Shown: positions 9,721-19,955 of the stretch, piece after piece | Numbering within the stretch: position 1 is the stretch's first letter | How the letters are laid out: every line of letters starts with the position of its first letter | DNA from: UBA4744 sp963717135 | GTDB lineage: Bacteria; Actinomycetota; Acidimicrobiia; Spongiisociales; UBA4744 | Assembly: GCA_963717135.1 (NCBI GenBank) | Contig: CAVQVN010000009.1 | Span: 868,001 to 932,000 of the forward strand | Direction of reading: 5' to 3' | DNA: 64,000 nucleotides | Position numbers and translations under genes: made by a program | Notes under the pieces: generated by a model | Told to the model about the DNA's origin: nothing | Database searches by the model: none | The model's input: the letters and a program-made list of their open reading frames with translations, nothing else

Positions 9721-10656
9721 TTACAGGTCGAGTTCGTGCAGTTCGTCAACCTTCTCTTTGATGGAGGCTGCAGCCTCGGCCAGCGCAGCGAGCTCGTCGT
9801 CGGTGAGGGGAAGAACGACGATCTCCTCGACACCGTTCCTGCCGAGCCGGGCGGGCACGCCGAGGTACACATCGTTGATGCCGTACTCACCCGACACCCA
9901 GGCGCACACCGGCATCATGGCGCCCTCATCGTTGATGATCGCCGCCACCATGCGGGCCGCCGCCGAGGACGGAGCGTAATAGGCGCTGCCCGTCTTGAGC
10001 AGTCCCACGATCTCGGCCCCTCCGTTGCGGGTGCGCTCGAGGATCCCTTCGATTTCCTCGTCGCTCAGGTAGTCGGTCAGCGGCCGGCCGGCCACCGTGC
10101 ACTGTGAGGGGACGGAGACCATGGTCGGGCCGTGGCTGCCCAGCGTCAGGGCATCGATCTCGAGAATGTCGACCCCGGTCGCCTCGGACAGGAAGTGGGC
10201 GAGGCGGGAACTGTCGAGAATGCCGGCTTGCCCGAGCACCTTGTTATGAGGCAGCCCGGAGACCTCGGCCGCCAAAGTAGTCATGTGATCGAGAGGATTG
10301 GTCACCACCACCAGGGTCGCATCCGGTGAGTACTTGATGATCTGTTCGGTGACTTCCTTGACGATCTTGGCGTTGACTTCCAGCAGATCCATCCGGCTCA
10401 TGCCCGGCTTTCTCGGCAATCCGGCGGTGATCACCACCACGTCACTGCCCGCCGTCTCGGCGTAATCGTTGGTGCCGACTACCAGCGTTCGGTACTTCTC
10501 GACGGGGCGCGATTGGTTCATGTCGAGGGCCAGGCCCTGGGGAAGCCCTTCGACGATATCCGTCATCACAATCTGGTCGACAATGTCCATAGCCGCCAAC
10601 CGCTGGACGGTGGTGGCACCGTATTTGCCCGCACCAACGACGGTGACCTTGCTCAT
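9721..10656 (-). CDS. mdh: Malate dehydrogenase
   Basis: A 311-residue NAD-dependent dehydrogenase of the lactate/malate family that oxidises malate to oxaloacetate in the TCA cycle. The Rossmann motif VGAGKYG is at residues 7-13, Asp33 would bind the NAD ribose, the active-site loop GLPRKPGMSRMDL is near 79-91 and the catalytic His175 lies in LGSHGP. Arg in the loop (LPRKPG) favours malate over lactate. I chose the ATG at 10656 because AAGGAG stands seven bases upstream; a GTG two codons earlier is also in frame. It diverges from the lipoprotein gene. Confidence 0.93.
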   Translation of the reverse strand: MSKVTVVGAGKYGATTVQRLAAMDIVDQIVMTDIVEGLPQGLALDMNQSRPVEKYRTLVVGTNDYAETAGSDVVVITAGLPRKPGMSRMDLLEVNAKIVKEVTEQIIKYSPDATLVVVTNPLDHMTTLAAEVSGLPHNKVLGQAGILDSSRLAHFLSEATGVDILEIDALTLGSHGPTMVSVPSQCTVAGRPLTDYLSDEEIEGILERTRNGGAEIVGLLKTGSAYYAPSSAAARMVAAIINDEGAMMPVCAWVSGEYGINDVYLGVPARLGRNGVEEIVVLPLTDDELAALAEAAASIKEKVDELHELDL

Positions 10657-10748
10657 GCGCACACTCCTTGTTTGGTCGATGGGTCCAGGCTAGCCAGACC
10701 GGACCGGGCCAAGACCTGATTGATCTCCAGTCCTGCTAACAAGGAACC

Positions 10749-11920
10749 ATGCGACGCGCTCTCGTCCTTCTGGCCTTGTTGTCGGCCCTGGTGCTGCAGG
10801 CATGTGGCGTGATATCGCCGTCCGGGACGAGCCGGCGATCCTGATACGACCGCCTCGACAACCGCCGCGCCGGTCGACATCGACTTGAGCGACCCGGACC
10901 TGGTGACCCGGCTCGGGTCACCTCCCCTGGAGGACATCGCCTGGCAACGTTCGGTCAATGGGATCAAACTGCTGGGAGTCCAGGGGTCCGCCGACCCCCA
11001 CGAACTGGAGCTGATCGAAGGCGCCCTCGGGGAGATCCCCCAGGCATTGGTGAAGTCCGTCGTTCCCCGCAACCTCATCCGGATCGATTCGGCCGGGGAG
11101 GAGGAGGCGGTCGGCAAAGCCGTCGCGTTCACGAAAGGACCCGACATCTACCTGGTCGACAAGACCTTTGCTCCCAACGGTGAGTTCACCACCCGGATGG
11201 AGTTGACCCGGGCGCTCCTGCATGAGTTCGCCCACGTCGCTCAGTATCAGTCTCTCGAGGATCCGTATGTGGAAGCGGCGCTCCAGGGGCAGAGTCGATC
11301 AGGTCGATCCGGCCGCCGGTTCTTCGCTGGTGCGTTCTTTTGCGGCTGCCGTCGGATGGGTCGACCAGAACTCCGATCCCCTCGCGGCCGACTGGTTCTT
11401 GCCATCCTCGATCGAGGCTGCCAGCGACTACGGGCGAACCGGGGCCGGGGAAGACATGGCCGAAGCCATCTCCATGGTGGCGATCGGGCGCTCCGACTGG
11501 ATTCCGGCTACCCACACCCGCTGGGTGGAGCAATGGCTGGGCACCACAGCCACCAATCTTGCCAGGGGGAAACCATGGGCCCCGGCCGGATCGCAGGAGG
11601 TGTTATCCAAAGACGGCCTCTACGACGAAGAGGCCGTGAACAGCATCGCCGTCAGGTTCGATCACGTCGAGCCCCTGTATTTCAGCCTTCCGACCGGAGT
11701 GGCGGACCACGGGCAACTGGCGGCTGAGATCCAACAACGGCTCCTGGACCGACGCCTCAGCGGAGTACTGTCGCTCACCAAAGATGCCCGGCTCCCCCGC
11801 TACACCGGACTGTTCTCCAGAACGGACGGCGTGAGCATGTGGGTGGAGTTGTGGGATTTCCGGGTGGCCACCGGCTTTGCGAAAGCCGATCCAATCCTCA
11901 CCTACGTGGTGCTGTGGTGA
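10749..11920 (+). pseudogene. Lipoprotein with HEFAH zincin-like motif, two frameshifts
   Basis: It starts with a lipoprotein signal (ALLSALVLQAC) from the ATG at 10749. The frame moves near 10825-10840 into DTTASTTAAPVDIDLSD and moves again near 11285 (from VEAALQG to VDQVDPAAGSS), then runs to the TGA at 11918-11920. Both moves are +1. The central part contains LLHEFAHVAQYQ, an HExxH motif as in zinc metallopeptidases, on a helix followed by conserved acidic residues. I do not recognise the family. The restored protein would be about 390 residues and extracellular. Confidence 0.6.
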
Positions 11921-12000
11921 TCTATCGCGGTTGTGGTGCAACACCTTTGGGGTCCTCCCTGAGTGGCAGGGCACATGGGGGGAGGGGAGTCGATGGGTGG

Positions 12001-12140
12001 CCCCTCCCTGCAAGGGAGGGGAAGGCTCGACCGAAGGGAGAGCCAGGGGAGGGTCAGGCGATAGCCGCGAGGCCGTCTCGCTAGTGCTTGACCCCCATCC
12101 CCCTCGCTCCGCTCGGGTACTTCCCCCTTCCAGGGAGAAG
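12001..12140. repeat. GC-rich inverted-repeat element, copy 1 (gap 11921-12250)
   Basis: This fills much of the 330-base gap after the lipoprotein gene. It begins with the palindrome CCCCTCCCT-GCA-AGGGAGGGG (12001-12021) and ends with a block (12064-12138) containing CCCTCGCTCCGCTCGGGTAC. The block recurs inverted at 46388 and in part at 53608. No reading frame in the gap looks coding. Confidence 0.65.
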
Positions 12141-12180
12141 TCAGCGCCAACATTGAGAGGCGATCTGGAGTGTCGCATCT

Positions 12181-12223
12181 GAGCGAGCGGCGAGCGACGA
12201 GCGGCGAGCAGCGAGCAGCGAGG
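12181..12223. repeat. Heptanucleotide tandem repeat, GAGCGGC type
   Basis: Five consecutive seven-base units (GAGCGGC, GAGCGAC, GAGCGGC, GAGCAGC, GAGCAGC) with partial units at each side. It lies eight bases before a second, different heptamer array. Confidence 0.8.
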
Positions 12224-12231
12224 ATCCCACC

Positions 12232-12270
12232 ACTGGCAACTGGCAACTGGCTACTGACTACTGACCACTC
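12232..12270. repeat. Heptanucleotide tandem repeat, ACTGGCA type, running into the epimerase gene
   Basis: Units ACTGGCA, ACTGGCA, ACTGGCT, ACTGACT, ACTGACC lie back to back. The stop codon and last residues of the minus-strand gene that starts at 13000 are inside this array. Confidence 0.8.
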
Positions 12271-13000
12271 TCGTGCCGGCGATCAGGCAATCCAGACCTT
12301 CCGCCTCGCTCAGCTCCAGGCGGGCGATGCGTCGATTTGGTCCTTCTTCGATCACGATCCGACCGCCTCCGGGCCAGACCAGCCCGACCAGATCGGGACT
12401 GTGGGCTTCCAGCTCGGCCCCCAGGATCTCAATGAAGAATCCGGCGGTTTCAGGAACGTCCGGAGATTCCATCACCACTCTCTCGAGGACCGCCGGCGCC
12501 GCTCCCGGCGAGGGTGGGTCGGGCCACCAGATTCGACCAACCGGCTCACCGGACCGGGCCGACTCCCAGGCGAGCTCGATCCTCCAGACCTCCGACTCGG
12601 CAATCTGAATGACCGTGCCGTGAGAGTCTCGCGGGCGGAGGAAGGCTTCTCGCCACATCGGATTGGACAGATCGACACCCACCGGGCGCAGACCCAGATC
12701 TGCCAGACGCTCCAGTTCGGCGGCGAGGTCGGCCACCTTGAAGGTCAGATGGTGAGGGCCCTCACCCCGTCGATCGAGGAACCGGACCAGGAAGTCGCTG
12801 CGCTCCAGGTTCCACGGTTCCAACAGCTCCACCGTCATGCCCCTGGTGAGATCACCCATCCTGATTTGCATCGCCCGGAACCCGGCCGCATCACCGCCGG
12901 ACACGAGCGTCCCACCCAGGTCGCCGATCAGCCGGTCCATCACCGGCGTGACGTCGCGTACCGCCAGCGCCACGTGGTCGAGATCGACCGGGCCCGTCAT
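12251..13000 (-). CDS. VOC-fold protein, methylmalonyl-CoA epimerase-like
   Basis: A 249-residue protein with two vicinal-oxygen-chelate modules. The first begins LDHVALAVRD, with a metal-type His, and continues with GPHHLTFKVAD, resembling methylmalonyl-CoA epimerase and other glyoxalase-fold enzymes. The second (VVMESPDVPETAGFF) is more diverged. A role in propionyl-CoA use would suit the B12-binding mutase subunit encoded near 26359, but substrate assignment is inference. The gene lies 54 bases after icd on the same strand. Its last residues (VVSSQ) and stop are made from a heptamer repeat, so the C-terminus was probably rewritten by the repeat. Confidence 0.7.
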   Translation of the reverse strand: MTGPVDLDHVALAVRDVTPVMDRLIGDLGGTLVSGGDAAGFRAMQIRMGDLTRGMTVELLEPWNLERSDFLVRFLDRRGEGPHHLTFKVADLAAELERLADLGLRPVGVDLSNPMWREAFLRPRDSHGTVIQIAESEVWRIELAWESARSGEPVGRIWWPDPPSPGAAPAVLERVVMESPDVPETAGFFIEILGAELEAHSPDLVGLVWPGGGRIVIEEGPNRRIARLELSEAEGLDCLIAGTRVVSSQ

Positions 13001-13017
13001 ACGCGACTCCCACTGTT

Positions 13018-13049
13018 AGCTGATAGCTGATAGCTGACAGCTATCAGCT
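13018..13049. repeat. Heptanucleotide tandem repeat, AGCTGAT type
   Basis: AGCTGAT twice, AGCTGAC, then AGCTATC, between icd and the epimerase-like gene. AGCTATC is the reverse-complement phase of AGCTGAT, so the array is partly palindromic. The same unit recurs at 56934. Confidence 0.8.
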
Positions 13050-13054
13050 CCTTC

Positions 13055-14257
<1,203 letters not shown>

Positions 14258-14285
14258 GAGGACTCCTTGTGCTTTCGTGGATCGA

Positions 14286-15140
14286 TTATCCCATGCTGCG
14301 CTCGGCAGCAGCCACGGTGTTGCGCATCAGCATCGCCACCGTCATGGGGCCGACTCCACCGGGGACCGGGGTGATGGCTCCGGCCACCTCCAGAACTTCG
14401 TCATAGGCGACGTCACCGACCAGACCGTCGTCGGTCCGGTTGATGCCCACATCGATCACGGTGGCTCCGGGTTTCACGGCGTCTCGGCCGATCAGTCCGG
14501 GGACCCCGACGGCCGCTACCAGGATGTCCGCTTCACGAGCAACCGCCGCAATGTCGGGCGTCCGGGAATGGGCCACGGTGACCGTCGCATCGGTGCCTTT
14601 GGTAGCCAGCAGAATCGACAACGGCCTGCCGACCAGGAAGGAGCGGCCTACCACCACCGCCTTCTTGCCGGCCACTTCAATGCCGTAGTGCGACAGGATC
14701 CGCATCACGCCCTGCGGAGTGCAGGGAACCAGCACCGCCCGCTCCAACGCCAGCAGACCGAGGTTGTAGGGATGCAACCCGTCGGCATCCTTGTTCGGAT
14801 CGATAAGCGAGGTCACGCGCTTGTCGTCCAGATCACCCGGCAGCGGCAGCTGAACCAGGATTCCGTCCACCGCCGGATCGGCATTGAGCCGGAGCACCAG
14901 CGCCTCCACCTCTTCCTGAGACGTGTCGGCGTCGAGTTCATGGTGCAGCGAATTGATCCCGACCTTCTCGGCCAGGCGTCTCTTGCTCCTCACATAAACG
15001 TGCGAGGCCGGATCGTCGCCCACCAATACGGTGGCCAGGCCCGGCACCTTTCCCTTCTTCGACAGGATCGCGACCCGTCCGGCCACTTCTTCCCGTACCG
15101 CCGCCGCTACCTCTTTACCGTCCAGTATTAACGCGCTCAA
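14286..15140 (-). CDS. folD: Methylenetetrahydrofolate dehydrogenase/cyclohydrolase
   Basis: A 284-residue bifunctional enzyme that interconverts 5,10-methylene-THF and 10-formyl-THF. Visible motifs are VYVRSKRR with the catalytic Lys, the LVQLPLP segment, the NADP loop GRSFLVGRPLS and the C-terminal TPVPGGVGPMT. The start is a TTG overlapping the purH stop (TTGA), with AGGAGG upstream inside purH. Its product supplies the formyl donor used by PurN and PurH, the two genes before it in the operon. Confidence 0.92.
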   Translation of the reverse strand: MSALILDGKEVAAAVREEVAGRVAILSKKGKVPGLATVLVGDDPASHVYVRSKRRLAEKVGINSLHHELDADTSQEEVEALVLRLNADPAVDGILVQLPLPGDLDDKRVTSLIDPNKDADGLHPYNLGLLALERAVLVPCTPQGVMRILSHYGIEVAGKKAVVVGRSFLVGRPLSILLATKGTDATVTVAHSRTPDIAAVAREADILVAAVGVPGLIGRDAVKPGATVIDVGINRTDDGLVGDVAYDEVLEVAGAITPVPGGVGPMTVAMLMRNTVAAAERSMG

Positions 15141-16663
15141 TGTCGAAAATGCCTCCTGCCGGTGAACACCAGGGCTATCCCGTGCTGCTCGGCGGCCTCG
15201 ATTGCTTCATTGTCTCGTATTGACCCCCCGGGCTCCGCTATCACCCGGACGCCGGCCCCGGCCAGCAGGTCGATTCCGTCCCGGAACGGGAAGAAAGCGT
15301 CGCTGGCCGCCGCGGCTCCCAACGCCCGATCGCCGGCCCGAACCAGGGCCCGCTCGGCGGCTCCTACCCGGCTCTGGTCGCCGGCCCCCACCCCCACCGC
15401 CGCTCCGTCCCGGGCGATGACGACGGCATTTGATTTGGTGTGGGCGGCCACCACCCAGGCCAGCTCGAGGTCCGACCATTCAGTGGGTGTCGGGCGCCTC
15501 GAGGTCATCACTTGCCAGTCGTCGGGTCCTTCGTTGATGCCATCCCGCTCCTGTGCCACAAAGCCACCATCCAGCCTGCGCAGGTCGATCCCCCCGGGAT
15601 GGGCGGGGGGCGCCTGGAGGATTCGTAGGTCCTTCCTGACTGCCAGGATCTCACCGGCCGCCGGTGCGATGTCGGGAGCGATGACCACTTCGACAAACAC
15701 CTCGGCCATGACCTCGGCGGTTTCGACGTCGAGGGGCCGGTTGAGGGACACGACGCTCCCGAAGGCGGACAGCGGATCACATTCCCAGGCCGTCCCAAAC
15801 GCCTCGACCAGCGAGTCTGCCACCGCCACCCCGCTGGGGTTGGTGTGTTTGACCACCACGGCCGCCGGTTCTTCGAACTCCCAAACGAGACGCCAGGCAG
15901 CCTCGGCATCGACGTAATTGTTGAACGACATCTCCTTTCCCTGCAGTTGGACGGCCAGCGTCCACCATGATGTCTCACCGGCCTGACCGTAGACGGCCGC
16001 CGCTTGATGAGGGTTCTCTCCGTATCGAAGAACGTTGGCCCGCTCCAGGGGCAGAACCAAACGGGCGGGGAGTTCGTCCGGCTCCAACCACCTCACAATG
16101 GCCGCGTCGTAGGCGGCGGTACGGTAGAAGGCCGCCCGGGCCAGCTCTTTTCGCAACTCCAGATCCAATCCCCCCTCCTCGACCGCTCGCACGACCGCGG
16201 CGTATTGATCCGGTGACGTGACCACCCCGACATGAGCGTGGTTCTTGGCCGCCGCCCGGATCATGGCCGGCCCCCCGATGTCGATGTTCTCGACGGCCTG
16301 ACGATCGGTGACACCGTCCAGGGCCACGGTTTCCTCGAACGGGTAGAGGTTGACTACCACCAGCTGAAAAGGCTCAAGACCGAATCGCTCGAGATCCGCC
16401 CGATGGTCCGAATTAGACGGGTCGGCCAGGATTCCGCCGTGGATCTTGGGATGGAGGGTCTTCACCCGCCCGCCGAGGATCTCCGGCGAACCGGTGACCT
16501 CGGCAACCCTGGTGACTTCGAGACCGGCTTCCTCGAGGGCGCGGGCGGTGCCGCCCGAGGAGACTATCTCGGCGCCGGCCGAGACCAGCGTGCGGGCAAA
16601 TGGAACCAGGCCCGTCTTGTCGAACACGGAGATCAGAACCCGCCGCACGGGTAGGCGCGTCAT
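15137..16663 (-). CDS. purH: Bifunctional AICAR transformylase/IMP cyclohydrolase
   Basis: A 508-residue enzyme for the last two steps to IMP. The N-terminal MGS-like cyclohydrolase domain (about 1-195) has SSGGTARAL and KTLHPKIHGG. The C-terminal transformylase domain has RYGENPHQAA, VVKHTNPSG and HTKSNAV. Ser replaces the usual Cys in the KHxNPCG motif, a known tolerated variation as far as I recall. It overlaps purN by four bases and folD by four bases. Confidence 0.93.
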   Translation of the reverse strand: MTRLPVRRVLISVFDKTGLVPFARTLVSAGAEIVSSGGTARALEEAGLEVTRVAEVTGSPEILGGRVKTLHPKIHGGILADPSNSDHRADLERFGLEPFQLVVVNLYPFEETVALDGVTDRQAVENIDIGGPAMIRAAAKNHAHVGVVTSPDQYAAVVRAVEEGGLDLELRKELARAAFYRTAAYDAAIVRWLEPDELPARLVLPLERANVLRYGENPHQAAAVYGQAGETSWWTLAVQLQGKEMSFNNYVDAEAAWRLVWEFEEPAAVVVKHTNPSGVAVADSLVEAFGTAWECDPLSAFGSVVSLNRPLDVETAEVMAEVFVEVVIAPDIAPAAGEILAVRKDLRILQAPPAHPGGIDLRRLDGGFVAQERDGINEGPDDWQVMTSRRPTPTEWSDLELAWVVAAHTKSNAVVIARDGAAVGVGAGDQSRVGAAERALVRAGDRALGAAAASDAFFPFRDGIDLLAGAGVRVIAEPGGSIRDNEAIEAAEQHGIALVFTGRRHFRH

Positions 16664-17271
16664 GACTCCTCCCAGATCACCCGGCGGCCATCCACCTGCA
16701 GGCGACCGGCGGCGAACGCCTTCACAACTTCCGGGAACAGCCGGTGCTCCTCCTGCTGGATGCGAGCATGAAGCGTCTCTTCGGTATCGTCCGACCGCAC
16801 GGGAACGGCCCGCTGGGCGATGATCGGGCCGTGATCGACCTCGCCGTCGACGAAATGCACGGTGACCCCGCTCACCTTCACACCGTGGGCCAATGCCTCC
16901 GGCACGGCGTGGGCACCGGGAAAGGCGGGTAGCAGGGCGGGATGGATGTTGATGACCCTGTTGGGGAAACGATCGATGGCGACCGGAGCGAGGATGCGCA
17001 TGAACCCGGCCAGAATCAGTGCCTGCGCTCCGTGACGTTGGGCGGTGTCGCAGACGGCCACCGAGAACGACTCCCGATCATGGAAGTCTCCCCATCCGAT
17101 GACTTCGGTGGGGATCCCGGCGCCGTGGGCTCGCTCCAATGCTCTGACTCCGGGCCGGTCGGAGATCACCACCACAATCTCGGCACCGAAATCGGGATCC
17201 CCGCTTGCGGCATCGAGAAGGGCTTGCAGGTTGGAACCCGAACCGGAAACCAACACTGCGACGGGCAGCAC
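16660..17271 (-). CDS. purN: Phosphoribosylglycinamide formyltransferase
   Basis: A 203-residue GART enzyme that adds a formyl group from 10-formyl-THF to GAR. VSGSGSNLQAL at the N-terminus binds the phosphate. GFMRIL, NIHPALLPAFPGAHA with the catalytic Asn/His pair, and HFVDGEVDHGPII with the catalytic Asp are present. The GTG start at 17271 is preceded by AGGAAGG. It is the first gene of the purN-purH-folD run. Confidence 0.92.
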   Translation of the reverse strand: MLPVAVLVSGSGSNLQALLDAASGDPDFGAEIVVVISDRPGVRALERAHGAGIPTEVIGWGDFHDRESFSVAVCDTAQRHGAQALILAGFMRILAPVAIDRFPNRVINIHPALLPAFPGAHAVPEALAHGVKVSGVTVHFVDGEVDHGPIIAQRAVPVRSDDTEETLHARIQQEEHRLFPEVVKAFAAGRLQVDGRRVIWEES

Positions 17272-17337
17272 GAGAAAACCCTTCCTGACGTCTCTGCCCG
17301 CATACTAGAAGCCCGGATCGCCGCCCCAACCGGGCCA

Positions 17338-17625
17338 CTAGAAGGGAACGGCCACCATGGTCCGGGTGTCGATCGTCTCGAGCAGCTTGGCCGGTTCGGG
17401 TTCAATCGCCCGGCGTTGCTCCGAGGCGTAGTACCGCTCCGAAGTGGCCTCGATGCCATCCTCGGCCCCCACGATCCAGATGAACTGATTCTTCTCCGGG
17501 ATCGTCCAGGCTCCCAGGACCTCGAACCCCACCGCCCGGCGCGCCTCGACCACGGCAGGAAAGATGCCGAGAAAAGCCCCCATCTGCCCGTCTTTCACTT
17601 CGTAAATGCGCAGTTGGTATTCCAT
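17338..17625 (-). CDS. NIPSNAP-family protein
   Basis: A 95-residue protein with the ferredoxin-like NIPSNAP pattern: it opens with YQLRIYEVKDGQMGAFLGIF and continues with LGAWTI and a Trp-containing strand. Function in bacteria is unknown. The ATG at 17625 is preferred over one 33 bases upstream because the domain begins there and GGGGA precedes it. It lies 66 bases before purN on the same strand. Confidence 0.7.
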   Translation of the reverse strand: MEYQLRIYEVKDGQMGAFLGIFPAVVEARRAVGFEVLGAWTIPEKNQFIWIVGAEDGIEATSERYYASEQRRAIEPEPAKLLETIDTRTMVAVPF

Positions 17626-17662
17626 GGAATCGTTCCCCGTTTCTCGCGACTCGCCCACGGTA

Positions 17663-17690
17663 CCTGAAACCTGAAACCTGAAACCTGAAA
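17663..17690. repeat. Heptanucleotide tandem repeat, CCTGAAA type
   Basis: Four perfect copies of CCTGAAA, followed by CCCAAAA. They sit in the divergent gap between the NIPSNAP gene and an MFS gene, just upstream of the candidate promoter at 17705. Confidence 0.85.
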
Positions 17691-17704
17691 CCCAAAACCG
17701 TCTC

Positions 17705-17710
17705 TATCCT
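17705..17710 (+). promoter_or_regulatory. Candidate -10 element for a leaderless MFS mRNA
   Basis: TATCCT ends seven bases before the GTG at 17717, placing the expected transcription start on the start codon. No Shine-Dalgarno sequence is present, which fits leaderless translation, common in Actinobacteria. Confidence 0.4.
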
Positions 17711-17716
17711 GCCTCC

Positions 17717-18964
17717 GTGCCTGATCGACTCCTCACCCGCCCGTTTGTGCTCGCCTGGCTGGCCAACCTGGCCCAGGGCATGGCCTTCACCATGTTTCTC
17801 CACTTCCCCGGGTTTCTGCAGGGTTTGGGGGCCAACAAGGTACAGATCGGGTTGGTCGTCGGGTTGACCGCGGTGGCGTCGATTGCGGTGCGGCCTTCCA
17901 TCGGTCGAGCCATGGATGAACGGGGACGGCGACCGGTGATCCTGTTTGGCAACTTCGTCAATGTGACGGTTCTGGCCCTATATCTGACGATCGGCGATCT
18001 GGGAATCTGGCTGTACGCCGTGCGCATCACCCATGGGTTTGCCGAGGCCTTGCTGTTCACGGCTCTTTTCACCTACGGCGCCGATCAGGTTCCTGCCTCC
18101 CGGCGCACCGAGGGGATCGCTCTGTTCGGAATCTCGGGGATGTTGCCCATCGCCCTCGGTGGGGTGCTGGGCGACATCGTCCTGGCCCGATGGGATTTTG
18201 ATGTTTTCTTTGTTGTGGCACTCGGGTTCGGGATCCTGGCACTGCTCATTTCGTTGCCGCTTCCCGAAACGCGGGTGACCGGACCTGCTGATGAACGTCC
18301 GCAACGCTTCTTGGCCTCGGTGACGCAGAAGAGTCTCCTGCCGCTCTGGTGGGTCACACTGGTGTTCTCGCTGGCGCTCACCGCCTATTTCACTTTCCTC
18401 TCGACATTCGTGATCGACACAGGCATCGGATCGGTCGGGCTCTTCTTCTCGGCCTACGCGGGCACCGCGATAGGGCTTCGGTTGTTCGCCGCCCGGTTGC
18501 CGGACCGCATCGGACCCAAGCTGGTGCTCTACCCTGCACTCGGCTCGATGGCCATTGGATTTGTCGTCCTGGCGGCCGCCTCCGGCCCGGGAGCAGTCGC
18601 CGCTGCCGGAGTGCTGTGCGGTGCCGGTCACGGGTACGCCTTCCCCATCGTGATGGGGATGGTTGTTTCCCGGGCCACAGAAGCGGATCGAGGATCGGCG
18701 ATGGCGATCTTCACCGGTCTGTTCGATGTGGGAGCTCTGCTGGGTGGCCCGGCTTTTGGTGCCGTGATCCGTTTCGGCAGTTATGCCTCGATGTTCTTGA
18801 CCGCCGCTTTCTGGATGCTGGCGGGAGGTGTGATCTACGCCTTCTGGGATCGGTCGAATCCGGCGGACCCGACCGGGGTGCCACGCCGGCGTCTGGGCGG
18901 GACGTCGATGATCCCCGGCGAAAGTGCCGCCATCCCGCTCAACCCCGACCCGCCCGAGGCGTAG
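17717..18964 (+). CDS. MFS transporter
   Basis: A 415-residue membrane protein with about twelve hydrophobic segments in two halves. The loop between segments 2 and 3 has RPSIGRAMDERGRRPVI, the major facilitator motif A (GRxxDRxGRR). The substrate cannot be told. It begins with GTG and shows no ribosome-binding site; a TATCCT box suggests a leaderless transcript. The C-terminal tail is short and hydrophilic. A metallo-beta-lactamase-fold gene follows 35 bases later on the same strand. Confidence 0.85.
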   Translation: MPDRLLTRPFVLAWLANLAQGMAFTMFLHFPGFLQGLGANKVQIGLVVGLTAVASIAVRPSIGRAMDERGRRPVILFGNFVNVTVLALYLTIGDLGIWLYAVRITHGFAEALLFTALFTYGADQVPASRRTEGIALFGISGMLPIALGGVLGDIVLARWDFDVFFVVALGFGILALLISLPLPETRVTGPADERPQRFLASVTQKSLLPLWWVTLVFSLALTAYFTFLSTFVIDTGIGSVGLFFSAYAGTAIGLRLFAARLPDRIGPKLVLYPALGSMAIGFVVLAAASGPGAVAAAGVLCGAGHGYAFPIVMGMVVSRATEADRGSAMAIFTGLFDVGALLGGPAFGAVIRFGSYASMFLTAAFWMLAGGVIYAFWDRSNPADPTGVPRRRLGGTSMIPGESAAIPLNPDPPEA

Positions 18965-18999
18965 GCTCAACCACAGCAGCGCGTTGAGAGGGGACGGCC

Positions 19000-19849
19000 A
19001 TGCTTCAGTACGCCGGTGTCAGTTCGTGTCATGTTGGAGATATCCGGATCCACTTCCTAGCCGACGGCGGAAGCGTCACCGAAGCAACCGTCGCCTTCCC
19101 GGCTTCGACGCCGAGCGCCTGGGAGCTTCATCCCGAGCATCTCGATGAGGAGGGGAAGCTGGTGGCGTCGATCGGCGGGTTCCTGGTCGAGACCGGGGAT
19201 CGCAAGGTTGTCATCGACACCGGGATCGGACCCACCCGCCTCGATGTGCCCGGAATGGGGTTCTTCGAGGGCGGCAACTACTTGAACAGCCTGGCGGCGA
19301 TCGGAGTAGCCCGAGACCAGGTCACCGATGTCGTATTCACCCATCTCCATTTCGACCACGTCGGGTGGACCACCCAACGATCCGGCGAGCGGTTGGGAAC
19401 TGACCTTCCCCCACGCCCGCCATCTCACCACCGATGCAGAGTGGGGCTTCTGGCACGGAGGCAGCCAGCCCTTCGGTCCGGATCTCGATGCCGTGCAACG
19501 GCCCCTCGAGGATCGGCTCGAGATGGTCAAAGGGGGCATGACGGTGGCACCCGGGATCGACGTGATCGGAACCCCCGGCCACACCCCGGGGCACGTGTCG
19601 CTGGTGGTTTCCGAGGGAGCGGAGCGGGGCATCATCCTCGGAGACGTCCTGCACTGCCCGGTGCAGCTAACGGAATCAGAGTGGAGCATTGCCGCCGACG
19701 TCGATCCCGACCTGGCCCGCCGGACCCGTGAGGAAATGTACGTGGAACTGGAAAAACCCGGGACCTTCGCCGGCAACAACCACTTCGCCGAAGCCGTCTT
19801 CGGCCGCATCCTCCTCACCGAGGGCAAACGCACGTGGCACATATGTTGA
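19000..19849 (+). pseudogene. Metallo-beta-lactamase-fold hydrolase, frameshifted
   Basis: The N-terminal half has GGFLVETGDRKVVIDTGIG and THLHFDHVGW, the HxHxDH zinc site of the MBL fold. The reading then moves one frame near 19380-19395 and continues with LTFPHARHLTTDAEWGF, GTPGHTPGHVSLVV (third metal His) and GDVLHCPVQL to the TGA at 19847-19849. A single extra base explains it. The restored protein of about 282 residues would resemble lactonase or N-acyl hydrolase-like MBL proteins. The start ATG at 19000 follows GAGAGGGG. Confidence 0.75.
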
Positions 19850-19864
19850 GCCGGCCTACGGCCG

Positions 19865-19940
19865 GCCGGTTTCAGGTTTCAAGTTCCAGGTAACAAGAGA
19901 TCGACGGGCCTGAAACCTGAGACCTGGAACCTGAAACCGG
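19865..19940. repeat. Degenerate CCTGAAA repeats in inverted orientation
   Basis: CCGGTTTCAGGTTTC at the left and GGAACCTGAAACCGG at the right are inverted copies built from the same heptamer as 17663. The pair can fold into a long imperfect hairpin between the convergent MBL and DUF2207 genes. Confidence 0.7.
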
Positions 19941-19955
19941 AGAGCAGAGCCGTGC

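Noticed and set aside
12181..12270. CRISPR-like array
   Set aside because: Units of seven bases without spacers and no cas genes.
17978..18970. Long minus-strand open frame opposite the first MFS gene
   Set aside because: It mirrors the codon pattern of the real plus-strand gene, has low-complexity charged composition and no membrane or domain pattern.
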